Below are positions 14,248-21,469 of a stretch of 25,876 nucleotides of DNA, one piece after another. A program made the position numbers and the translations under genes. Source of the stretch: Aphodosoma sp045631465 (lineage in GTDB: Bacteria; Bacteroidota; Bacteroidia; Bacteroidales; Paludibacteraceae); NCBI GenBank assembly GCA_045631465.1, contig JAZQUV010000017.1, positions 1-25,876 of the forward strand, written 5' to 3'. Within the stretch, counting starts at the first letter, position 1. The number at the start of each line of letters is the position of its first letter. The notes under the pieces were generated by a model that saw only the letters and a list, made by a program, of their open reading frames with translations, ran no database searches and had not been told where the DNA came from.

Positions 14248-14418
14248 TTATTCGCCAAGGTGGATTGCTTCTGAAGGACAAACTGAAGCACAAGTGCCAC
14301 ATTCTGTACAAACTTCTGGGTCGATTTTGTAGATATCGCCCTCAGAAATAGCTTCAACTGGACACTCACCGATACAAGTGCCACAAGCAATACAATCTTC
14401 TGAAATTACGTAAGCCAT
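14248..14418 (-). CDS. 2[4Fe-4S] ferredoxin
   Basis: 56 aa, the normal size of clostridial-type ferredoxins. It carries electrons between cytoplasmic redox enzymes such as pyruvate:ferredoxin oxidoreductase and hydrogenase. The protein begins MAYVISEDCIACGTCIGECP; the two cluster motifs are CxxCxxCxxxCP at Cys 9, 12, 15, 19 and Cys 37, 40, 43, 47. All eight Cys are present, and the two halves are internally similar, as expected. It has a promoter at 14460-14490 and a terminator at 14191-14224, so it is a single-gene unit, divergent from porT. Confidence 0.96.
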   Translation of the reverse strand: MAYVISEDCIACGTCIGECPVEAISEGDIYKIDPEVCTECGTCASVCPSEAIHLGE

Positions 14419-14459
14419 TGTTCAAAAAATTTAATTTGTTATTAGTACTAATTGCGGTG

Positions 14460-14490
14460 CAAATTTACGCATATTTTTTATTATAGCAAA
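14460..14490 (-). promoter_or_regulatory. Promoter of the ferredoxin gene
   Basis: Minus strand: TTTG (14490-14487), 19 nt, TAAATTTG (14467-14460). One of the best consensus matches in the window. Confidence 0.75.
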
Positions 14491-14532
14491 CTTTTTAGAC
14501 AATAATTTTTATACATTTTCGTTTTATTATCG

Positions 14533-15243
14533 ATGAAAAAGATTTACTGCCTAATAATCACAATAGTTACGCTCGTTTCACTACAAGCACAAAACCTAGC
14601 AACCATCGACTATAACCGTTGGCATTATGGTGCTTTCGTAGGTATGAACATGATGGATTTCGGGATAAAAGCAATACCAAACAGCGAATTTCGTCCCGAA
14701 ATCAGAACATTCACACCCGGTTTTAGCGTAGGACTCATAGGCGAAATGCGTCTAAACAACTATTTCAACCTACGCCTAGCACCAGCATTCCACATGGGGC
14801 AATACAACGTAAGTTTCGACACCCAAAAAGGCTCACAAAACTACAAAAACATCCCATCGCAAATCATGAGAATACCACTATACATAAGATATAGTGCCGT
14901 ACGTATAGAAAATTACAAACCATACATCCTTGCCGGAGGAGGTATTGACCTCGAATGGAACATCGACAAAGACCCCGAAAACCCAATACTATTCAAAAAA
15001 ATCGACTATTTCACCGAATTTGGCGTCGGTTGCACATTCTACACCGAATATCTAAGATTCTCATTAGAGGCAAAATATTCAATAGGATTCAACAACAAAT
15101 TCGTTCCTTTCGACCAACGCCTAGGCACCCCACACGAACCACTGACCTCCGATATCGACAATATCAATAGAGCGGCACAATGTCAATCAATAGAAAGTCT
15201 AAGAGCGCGAGTATTTACATTCGTATTCAACATAAACATATAG
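14533..15243 (+). CDS. porT: PorT-like outer-membrane beta-barrel protein
   Basis: 236 aa. The signal peptide MKKIYCLIITIVTLVSLQAQ ends at Gln20. The mature part alternates polar and aromatic residues, as in an eight-strand barrel, and ends in an aromatic/aliphatic strand (VFTFVFNINI). The start of the mature chain, YNRWHYGAFVGMNMMDFGIK, resembles the conserved N-terminus of PorT, an outer-membrane protein needed for type IX secretion in Bacteroidota; length also fits. A generic PorT-family porin is the alternative. A T9SS cargo gene lies 4 kb away, which supports a working T9SS. It stands alone on the plus strand. Confidence 0.7.
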   Translation: MKKIYCLIITIVTLVSLQAQNLATIDYNRWHYGAFVGMNMMDFGIKAIPNSEFRPEIRTFTPGFSVGLIGEMRLNNYFNLRLAPAFHMGQYNVSFDTQKGSQNYKNIPSQIMRIPLYIRYSAVRIENYKPYILAGGGIDLEWNIDKDPENPILFKKIDYFTEFGVGCTFYTEYLRFSLEAKYSIGFNNKFVPFDQRLGTPHEPLTSDIDNINRAAQCQSIESLRARVFTFVFNINI

Positions 15244-15267
15244 AGATTCACAAAAAAATCTAAAAAA

Positions 15268-15281
15268 GGGGGGGGGGGGGG
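15268..15281. repeat. Homopolymer G14
   Basis: Fourteen consecutive G on the plus strand, in the 50-base gap between the stops of convergent porT and the PfkB gene, flanked by A6 and A4. Exceptional in an otherwise AT-rich spacer. Confidence 0.85.
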
Positions 15282-15293
15282 AAAATCAATCAA

Positions 15294-16226
15294 TTAGATC
15301 TTTTCGGCATCAATCATACCCTTACTACCCATGTAGGACACAGAACGAGAAGCAGTCTGACACGCTAACTCCAAATATTCGCGCACAGAGTTAACGGTCA
15401 TTTGCGATATAGAGACAATATCATTCTCGCACAAGCAAGCAATAAATTGACTTGTTGTCCAATCGCCAGCACCTTCCCAATCAACAACATTGTCGTTAGG
15501 TACAGAAGCAACCTTTTCCCATCCCTGACCACAGAGATTAAACTCAAGACCTTCGGCACCTAATGTGCGAATGAAGAGTTTGTCTGTATATTGAGATACA
15601 AAAGTCATATCTGTCACCTTCTCGTGACTAAATTTCACAATATCACTCACTTCTATCGCTTTCAAGAATTTATTCTTGTCGGCATCACTCTCTGGTTCAA
15701 AGTACACCAAAGTGCCTTGCTTGCGTAGCTCGCCAGCTAAATAACGGAGTCCTGCCTCCGCTGCATCAATGAAGAAAATATCGGGTTTAAAATCAAGAGT
15801 CTCCATAAATGCAGGAGCTTCATCACGAACACGAAGAAATCTGCGCCTTGGGAAACGACTACCAGGAGAAGTTGCTCTAAACGAAGCGCAGTGCTCTCCT
15901 GTCATCTTATCTCGCTTATGAGTACAGCGAAGCAAAGTAGTACCTCCATTAATACTATTCTTAACAAAACGCACATCTGCCCCATATCGTTGCAAGTCGC
16001 TTTTAATCTGCAAACCCTGCTCCGATAGGTCGAGATGGGCAATAGGAAAAGTCTTTACACCCAAATACGATAATATACAAGCAACATTTCCGCAGGTATT
16101 ACCTACACACTCAGTAACCACAGTTTCGGTAAATTTATTACTTTTGCCAATCTCAAAACCATTAGGATAGTCGCGTATAACTATAGTATCAAGAGCAAAG
16201 TTTCCACTCAATAAACAAGTTTTCAT
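15294..16226 (-). CDS. PfkB-family carbohydrate/nucleoside kinase
   Basis: 310 aa, ribokinase-like fold. Residues 1-60 contain the N-terminal strand SGNFALDTIVIRDYP and a GNTCGNVACILSYLG segment corresponding to the GG-rich PfkB signature 1 (GG.xxN.A..la.LG). The second signature is DWEGAGDWTTSQF (249-261), with the catalytic base in GAGD (Asp255). The usual DTxGAGD is altered to DWEGAGD, so the substrate may differ from ribose or fructose. There is an arginine-rich stretch SRFPRRRFLRVRD (123-135) of unknown role. It is the last gene of the bcp-recA-phosphatase-kinase run. Substrate unknown. Confidence 0.82.
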   Translation of the reverse strand: MKTCLLSGNFALDTIVIRDYPNGFEIGKSNKFTETVVTECVGNTCGNVACILSYLGVKTFPIAHLDLSEQGLQIKSDLQRYGADVRFVKNSINGGTTLLRCTHKRDKMTGEHCASFRATSPGSRFPRRRFLRVRDEAPAFMETLDFKPDIFFIDAAEAGLRYLAGELRKQGTLVYFEPESDADKNKFLKAIEVSDIVKFSHEKVTDMTFVSQYTDKLFIRTLGAEGLEFNLCGQGWEKVASVPNDNVVDWEGAGDWTTSQFIACLCENDIVSISQMTVNSVREYLELACQTASRSVSYMGSKGMIDAEKI

Positions 16227-16249
16227 GATATAAGTTTTAATAATAAATA

Positions 16250-16723
16250 TTAAGTGTTTATAAAAGCTAGACTATCTATCAAACCCGCACAAGCATCCTC
16301 CAACAAATCTATCACATATTCAAACCCCTCCTCTCCCCCATAATAAGGATCTGGCACACAATCAGCAAGACAATACTTATCGCAATAATTCGTTGCTAAA
16401 GTAACCTTTTTGAAATGCTCTGCAGAAGGAGCACGATTGCTCAACGCTCGCCTATTCTGAGCATCCATACAAACAATCATATCCCAATTGTCCCAATCCT
16501 CACGACGCATAGGGCGCGAAATATGCGTAATATCATACCCTCTACGAGCCGCATGCGCCCTCATACGAGCATCGGCACGCTCGCCTTCATGATAAGCCTC
16601 TAATCCCGCCGAATCAATAACAAAATGCTTGGAGAGCCCCCGCTCTTCAAGCATTTTATTCATTATCGTTTCTGCTATCGGACTACGGCATATATTTCCC
16701 AGACAGATAAACAATATTTTCAT
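16250..16723 (-). CDS. Low-molecular-weight protein-tyrosine phosphatase
   Basis: 157 aa, the usual family length. It hydrolyses phosphotyrosine through a Cys-phosphate intermediate. The P-loop CLGNICRS (Cys7-x5-Arg13-Ser14) is at the N-terminus and the general acid is in DPYYGG near the C-terminus; both are intact. The frame extends five codons upstream, but only to a TTG; the ATG at 16723 gives the canonical start MKILFICLGNICRSP. In Bacteroidota such enzymes may regulate capsule tyrosine kinases, but no kinase is nearby. It follows recA by 18 bases. Confidence 0.93.
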   Translation of the reverse strand: MKILFICLGNICRSPIAETIMNKMLEERGLSKHFVIDSAGLEAYHEGERADARMRAHAARRGYDITHISRPMRREDWDNWDMIVCMDAQNRRALSNRAPSAEHFKKVTLATNYCDKYCLADCVPDPYYGGEEGFEYVIDLLEDACAGLIDSLAFINT

Positions 16724-16741
16724 TGACAAACAAAACAATTA

Positions 16742-17761
16742 TTATTTATCACTCTTAAGAGCCTCCATAATCTTTTCTTGAAGCTCTTCAAGAAGCTCAG
16801 GGTTATCTTGAATTAAACGTTTAGTAGCATCGCGACCTTGACCAAGTTTAGTATCATTATAACTAAACCAAGCACCAGCTTTCTTAATAACACCAGCATC
16901 AACACCGAGGTCGATAATTTCGCCAGCCAAAGAGATACCTTCGCCAAACATAATATCAAACTCAGCTCTACGGAAAGGAGGCGCAACTTTATTCTTCACC
17001 ACTTTCACTTTAGTTTGACTACCCAAAACATTATCGCCATCTTTAATCGAAGAAGATTTGCGAATATCAATACGCACAGAAGCATAGAATTTCAATGCAT
17101 TACCACCAGTAGTAGTTTCAGGCGTACCAAACATAACACCAATCTTTTCGCGCAATTGGTTAATGAAAATACAAGTAGTATTAGTTTTATTGATACTAGC
17201 TGTCAATTTACGCAAAGCTTGGCTCATCAAACGAGCTTGCAAACCAACCTTGTTTTCGCCCATATCGCCTTCGAGTTCGGCTTTTGGAGTAAGAGCCGCC
17301 ACAGAGTCGATAACAATGATATCGATAGCCGAAGAGCGGATAAGTTGATCTGCCACTTCAAGAGCTTGCTCACCACTATCAGGTTGAGAGATAAGAAGAT
17401 TGTCAATATCTACGCCAAGTTTTTCAGCATAGAAACGGTCGAATGCATGCTCGGCATCGATAAAGGCAGCAATACCACCAGCCTTTTGAGCTTCGGCAAT
17501 AGCATGAATAGCCAAAGTAGTTTTACCTGATGATTCTGGACCATAAATTTCGATAATACGACCGCGAGGATAACCGCCAACACCAAGAGCAAGATTCAAA
17601 CCCAAAGAACCTGTTGGAATAACACTAATATCTTCGACTTTTTCTTCGCCCATTTTCATAATCGTACCTTTGCCATGTTCCTTCTCGATCTTCTCCATAG
17701 CAAGTTGCAATGCCTTCAATTTATCAGCTGAAGGAGCTTTCTTTTCAATTTGTTCTGCCAT
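16742..17761 (-). CDS. recA: RecA recombinase
   Basis: 339 aa, full length. Forms ATP-dependent filaments on single-stranded DNA for strand exchange and SOS induction. Walker A is GPESSGKTT (74-82), Walker B is IDIIVIDSVAAL (about 145-156), followed by the make-and-interface segment KAELEGDMGENKVGLQARLMSQALRKL. Loop 2 is around FGTPETTTGGNALKFYAS. The C-terminus is acidic and short. It lies 6 bases after bcp, so it is co-transcribed with it. No obvious LexA box was seen upstream of the operon, but none would be expected to be recognisable without the local LexA consensus. Confidence 0.98.
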   Translation of the reverse strand: MAEQIEKKAPSADKLKALQLAMEKIEKEHGKGTIMKMGEEKVEDISVIPTGSLGLNLALGVGGYPRGRIIEIYGPESSGKTTLAIHAIAEAQKAGGIAAFIDAEHAFDRFYAEKLGVDIDNLLISQPDSGEQALEVADQLIRSSAIDIIVIDSVAALTPKAELEGDMGENKVGLQARLMSQALRKLTASINKTNTTCIFINQLREKIGVMFGTPETTTGGNALKFYASVRIDIRKSSSIKDGDNVLGSQTKVKVVKNKVAPPFRRAEFDIMFGEGISLAGEIIDLGVDAGVIKKAGAWFSYNDTKLGQGRDATKRLIQDNPELLEELQEKIMEALKSDK

Positions 17762-17767
17762 AATATA

Positions 17768-18220
17768 TTATTTATTTAAAATTTGTTCTGCATGATTAGC
17801 TGTTTTCACTTGTTTAGGTGTGATGATACGCTCTAAGACACCCTCTTCATTGAAGATAAAAGTTGTACGCAACGTACCCATATAAGTTCTACCACACATC
17901 TTTTTCTCTGCCCAAACTCCGAAAGTCTCTACCAAAGTGTGCTCTGTATCTGCAATTAAATCAAATGGCAATTCATTTTTCTCAATAAACTTCAAATGAC
18001 GTTTTGCATCATCAACGCTTACACCAATCACACGATAACCTTGAGCACGCAACTCTTCATAACCATCGCGAAGGCTACAAGCTTGGGCTGTACACCCCGA
18101 AGTCATATCTTTAGGGTAGAAATAAAGAACAACCTTTTGTCCTTTCAAATCCACCGCTTTTACTTCTTTCCCATTTTGATCTAAGCCTAACAAATCAGGC
18201 ATTTTATCTCCTATTTTCAT
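17768..18220 (-). CDS. bcp: Thioredoxin-dependent peroxiredoxin (Bcp/PrxQ)
   Basis: 150 aa. Reduces hydroperoxides in the cytoplasm, recycled by thioredoxin. The active-site stretch FYPKDMTSGCTAQACSLRD has the peroxidatic Cys43 and, five residues on, the resolving Cys48, the PrxQ arrangement; the Pro-x-x-x-Thr-x-x-Cys pattern is present (Pro36, Thr40, Cys43). First gene of the run with recA, phosphatase and PfkB kinase. A -7 element lies at 18249-18256. Linking peroxide defence and recA on one transcript suggests a stress context, which is inference. Confidence 0.94.
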   Translation of the reverse strand: MKIGDKMPDLLGLDQNGKEVKAVDLKGQKVVLYFYPKDMTSGCTAQACSLRDGYEELRAQGYRVIGVSVDDAKRHLKFIEKNELPFDLIADTEHTLVETFGVWAEKKMCGRTYMGTLRTTFIFNEEGVLERIITPKQVKTANHAEQILNK

Positions 18221-18248
18221 AATCTTCTATCTTTTATAAATTCAACTA

Positions 18249-18256
18249 CAAAGATA
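18249..18256 (-). promoter_or_regulatory. -7 element of the bcp-recA operon
   Basis: Minus strand TATCTTTG, 28 bases before the bcp ATG. The nearest TTG is 24 nt upstream (18281-18283 complement), longer than the 19-20 nt of other promoters here, so this may be a weaker or regulated promoter. Confidence 0.5.
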
Positions 18257-18285
18257 ATAAATAAATCCGAATTAACTATACAAAA

Positions 18286-19065
18286 CTAACGCCAATCTAT
18301 AGAATTTTTCCCATTTAATTGCAAATAATTATTTGCCGCTCTAAATTGCATAGACCCCCAAAAAGAATCATCGCGCAAACGACCAAAACCTTTATAAGCA
18401 AAGACAACATCATGAGGTATCAAATCTCCATTAGGTTTTACTGCAAAGGCACGACCTAACATCTTTGCATGATTTGAAGTTTTACCCCAAGAGAGTCCTG
18501 ACGGATGAGTAGATTGATAAATTTTGTGCTTAGATAAATCTATCAATTTTGATTTTTCAGCAGCACTCTTGCCCCAGAGCATAAACACAATATGCTCATA
18601 CTTCTCGCTCAAGCAAGCAATAACAGAGTCCGTAAATTGTTGCCAACCAAACGATTCGTGACTTGCAGCCTTACCTGCCTCCACAGTTAACGTAGCATTC
18701 AAAAGCAACACACCCTGACGTGCCCAACGCTCAAGATTATTGCCTGGCAGTGGTTCTGTTTGAAACTCAAAAGCTATTTCTTGAAAAATATGATTGAGCG
18801 ACCCCGGCATTTTGCACATATCAGGCACAGAAAAAGCAAGTCCATGTGCTTGACCAGGTTCATGATAAGGATCCTGACCAAGAATTACAACACGCACATC
18901 TTCTGGTGCACATAGTTCGAATGCCCGAAAAATATCTTTCTTTATAGGATAAACTACCGATGAAGCATAAGCCATCTCAACATTATTGACCAATTGCTTA
19001 AAATACTCTTTTTCGAATTCATCAGCCAAAAGACTTTGCCAATTTTGAGGGATCAACTCTTTCAT
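18286..19065 (-). CDS. ung: Uracil-DNA glycosylase family 1, with insertion in the intercalation loop
   Basis: 259 aa, longer than the usual 220-230. Removes uracil from DNA. Family 1 motifs are GQDPYH (63-68, catalytic Asp65), MPGSLNHIFQEI, LLLNATLTVEAGKAASH and the His-Pro-Ser motif HPSGLS (187-192). In most family members HPSPLSA is followed at once by GFFGCKHFS; here about 40 residues (194-233, TSNHAKMLGRAFAVKPNGDL and onward) intervene before SFWGSMQFRAANNYL, which aligns with that segment. The motif Pro is also changed to Gly190. All other motifs are intact, so activity is likely. Separate from the bcp-recA unit by 65 bases; no strong promoter seen. Confidence 0.92.
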   Translation of the reverse strand: MKELIPQNWQSLLADEFEKEYFKQLVNNVEMAYASSVVYPIKKDIFRAFELCAPEDVRVVILGQDPYHEPGQAHGLAFSVPDMCKMPGSLNHIFQEIAFEFQTEPLPGNNLERWARQGVLLLNATLTVEAGKAASHESFGWQQFTDSVIACLSEKYEHIVFMLWGKSAAEKSKLIDLSKHKIYQSTHPSGLSWGKTSNHAKMLGRAFAVKPNGDLIPHDVVFAYKGFGRLRDDSFWGSMQFRAANNYLQLNGKNSIDWR

Positions 19066-19083
19066 AAATTATCGTTATTTATA

Positions 19084-19118
19084 AAAAGACCTTAAGCCCA
19101 AAACGCTCAAGGTCTTTT
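19084..19118 (-). terminator. Terminator after the T9SS cargo gene
   Basis: Arms AAAAGACCTT (19084-19093) and AAGGTCTTTT (19109-19118), perfect over 10 bp, with a 15-nt loop. It lies between the cargo gene (minus, stop at 19139) and ung. Confidence 0.85.
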
Positions 19119-19138
19119 ATTACAGAATAAATTATATA

Positions 19139-21334
19139 TTAACGGATTATAACTTTAGTAACAAAAGTTTGTCCTTCTGAATATTTTGTTTTTACAACAA
19201 AAACAGATTGATTCATATTCTCTATATTCACAGCATCTACGCCTACAGATACACAACGACCCATAACATCATACACTTCAATAGTTGCACCCATTGCGTG
19301 AATAGTGTGATCCTCAACAAAAATAGTATCATCAACAAGCACATTCTCGATAGCAACATTTTCCACTTTAGAGACAGGAATAATGCTTGTATAGAAACCA
19401 TTAAGATAATAATTACCTACAATTGACGATTTATCTTCTTGCTCGGCAAAAGAAGCAGCTACTGCCATAGAATCTGAACCTTGATAGATATAATGACGAG
19501 TAATAGTTTCGTCCTGAACAATTTCTTCTACAGCTTTATAAGTAAAATCAGACAATTTCACAAGTTTAGAAGCATAATCGTCGTTTTCAAGTAATTGAGC
19601 AATAGTAACCTCAACTGGAGCAATAGATTGAGATGTTTGCGCTTTCTCACCTATTGTATCAAGACGAAGAGAACGAGCAACGCCAAAATTAATTTGTCCA
19701 TCTGAAGTAACAGTTGTTGACACAAGATCAGAATAATACCCAACAACACCAGTAACAGCATCACCAACATTACAAACTGCAGTACCTCTCAACAACAAAG
19801 AACCAGTTTCGTCAGTAACAAAAATAACTCGTTGAGTTTCATCTTCATCTCCCACAGCATTAATAGTTTCGATACCAGTGATTGTCATAGCACTATTGAT
19901 TTTATACTTCACAATAGTAGTGAGAGGTGCACCAAATTCGACCATAGCAGCAATGTTGTCAAATTCATATTCAGAAGCCATGAAACAATCTTCAGAAATA
20001 GGAACAATTGTAGTTTTGCTAGAAGAGCCCATCCACAAAGGAACGTCCATAATACCCTTAACAACAAATTCACTACCTGTTTCAGGGAGATAAGTTACAT
20101 CAAGGAAGATTTGATACAAATCACCATAAGCAGAAGTAAGATTGGCAGGAGCAATATTATGAGCTTGTTGTTCGGTAGTAGGAGCATCGGAAAGAACAAC
20201 AAAACCATCAAGAGAAACAGGGAGGAATTCATAATAATTCAACATTGAAATTTCTTCTGATGCGATAGGCAAGAATCTCACCTCTTCATTGCGAAGAACA
20301 GTTGTTTCGTGAGCATCGAGAGTTAACAAAGAAGGGATAAAAGACAAAGATGTTTTTTGTTGAGCCGCCAATTGAGCTGTTTGAGAAGTCAAAGTGATAA
20401 TATCACCAACTTTAAGGTTCTTATCTGTTTCATTTTCGGTATTCAAAAGGACGCGAATACCAGAATAGTTGACTAACTTATTGCCCTCTCCACCTTTGAT
20501 AGTGATATAAGTTTTACCTTCATAAACCTCTTTGCGGAGAACTTGAACAGTAAGATTCAACGGAATGTTTTCAGTCATACTTGAAGCCTTAATAGCTTTA
20601 ATGTCGGTAAACGCACCAACAGTATAATCAGCAGTAGTCAATTCGACTTTTGCACCGCCACCATATTTAGGCGAACAAAGAGCTTGATTGATAACCAAAG
20701 TATTTGGATAATCCTCAGTATTAAGACCAGATATACGGAACGATTTCAAAGTGTCAGTTCCTTGCACTAAATACGAATTAAAACCGACATTAATCGTTTT
20801 TGCCTCATCCATAGAGATAACTTTTCCATTATATACATCAGGATTAGCATTCAACTCGGCAATAGTTACTTTTGTAGTTTGTGGTTTATAATCGGGAGTA
20901 CCCACATAGTCCACAGTAAAATCGTTGAACTCCAACCAATTCATATCCAAAGAAGGTTTCAATTCAATACGATTATTAGAATAATTCACAGTTGCAACAT
21001 ATTTTTTGAATACATCACCTGGTTCTACAGGAGGAGTTTCAGGATATTCGTCAAGACCTTCGAGACGTTTCTTTTGAAAATCTTTAAAATAATAATCGTA
21101 GTTTACACAAGTAGCAACACCATCTTTATCACGAAGCACAAAGAAAGACTCCATAATATATTCCAAAACAAGGTCGCCCTCGATAGTAACCTTATCACCA
21201 TCAACCAAAGTAGTATCGGCGTTCATTTCGGCAAGAGTTGCAAAAGTGCGATCGGCAGCCGACACCCCTAAAGCCATAACAAGAACTACAAACAAAGTTG
21301 TAACCCTCTGAATAAAAGTAGAAAATAAATTCAT
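19139..21334 (-). CDS. Large secreted protein with type IX secretion C-terminal sorting domain
   Basis: 731 aa. A signal peptide (residues 1-26, ending GVSA) is followed by a chain of beta-rich segments. At least three begin alike and look like OB-fold/DUF5689-type repeats: TFATLAEMNADTTLVDGDKV (30-49), KVTIAELNANPDVYNGKVIS (about 156-175) and VEVTIAQLLENDDYASKLVK (about 570-590). The final 67 residues are a type A T9SS sorting domain: IEVYDVMGRCV, VNIENMNQSVFVVKTKY, then TFVTKVIIR. It is thus predicted to be exported by Sec, moved across the outer membrane by the T9SS and anchored or released. No enzyme motif is seen; function unknown. It has its own promoter and terminator. Confidence 0.85.
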   Translation of the reverse strand: MNLFSTFIQRVTTLFVVLVMALGVSAADRTFATLAEMNADTTLVDGDKVTIEGDLVLEYIMESFFVLRDKDGVATCVNYDYYFKDFQKKRLEGLDEYPETPPVEPGDVFKKYVATVNYSNNRIELKPSLDMNWLEFNDFTVDYVGTPDYKPQTTKVTIAELNANPDVYNGKVISMDEAKTINVGFNSYLVQGTDTLKSFRISGLNTEDYPNTLVINQALCSPKYGGGAKVELTTADYTVGAFTDIKAIKASSMTENIPLNLTVQVLRKEVYEGKTYITIKGGEGNKLVNYSGIRVLLNTENETDKNLKVGDIITLTSQTAQLAAQQKTSLSFIPSLLTLDAHETTVLRNEEVRFLPIASEEISMLNYYEFLPVSLDGFVVLSDAPTTEQQAHNIAPANLTSAYGDLYQIFLDVTYLPETGSEFVVKGIMDVPLWMGSSSKTTIVPISEDCFMASEYEFDNIAAMVEFGAPLTTIVKYKINSAMTITGIETINAVGDEDETQRVIFVTDETGSLLLRGTAVCNVGDAVTGVVGYYSDLVSTTVTSDGQINFGVARSLRLDTIGEKAQTSQSIAPVEVTIAQLLENDDYASKLVKLSDFTYKAVEEIVQDETITRHYIYQGSDSMAVAASFAEQEDKSSIVGNYYLNGFYTSIIPVSKVENVAIENVLVDDTIFVEDHTIHAMGATIEVYDVMGRCVSVGVDAVNIENMNQSVFVVKTKYSEGQTFVTKVIIR

Positions 21335-21389
21335 AAATACACGTTTTTTATATTAGTTAACAAATTAATCACATATCATCAATATTATG

Positions 21390-21420
21390 CAAAGGTAATA
21401 TTTTTTTTTGTAAAAAGCAA
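21390..21420 (-). promoter_or_regulatory. Promoter of the T9SS cargo gene
   Basis: Minus strand: TTG (21420-21418), 20 nt, TACCTTTG (21397-21390). The -33 element overlaps the tail of the terminator of the upstream carboxyltransferase gene. Confidence 0.7.
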
Positions 21421-21447
21421 AAAAAAGAGGCGCAAAATTTGCGCCTC
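21420..21447 (-). terminator. Terminator of the carboxyltransferase gene
   Basis: Arms GAGGCGC (21427-21433) and GCGCCTC (21441-21447) with an AAAATTT centre that can extend the stem. On the minus strand it is followed by a T-rich tail. Confidence 0.85.
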
Positions 21448-21469
21448 AAATAAAAGATTTATCTTCAAA

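Noticed and set aside
16838..17530. 230-codon open frame on the plus strand, antisense to recA
   Set aside because: It mirrors recA codon use and its translation (Ser/Thr/Asn/Phe-rich, no domain) looks like the usual shadow of a conserved gene.
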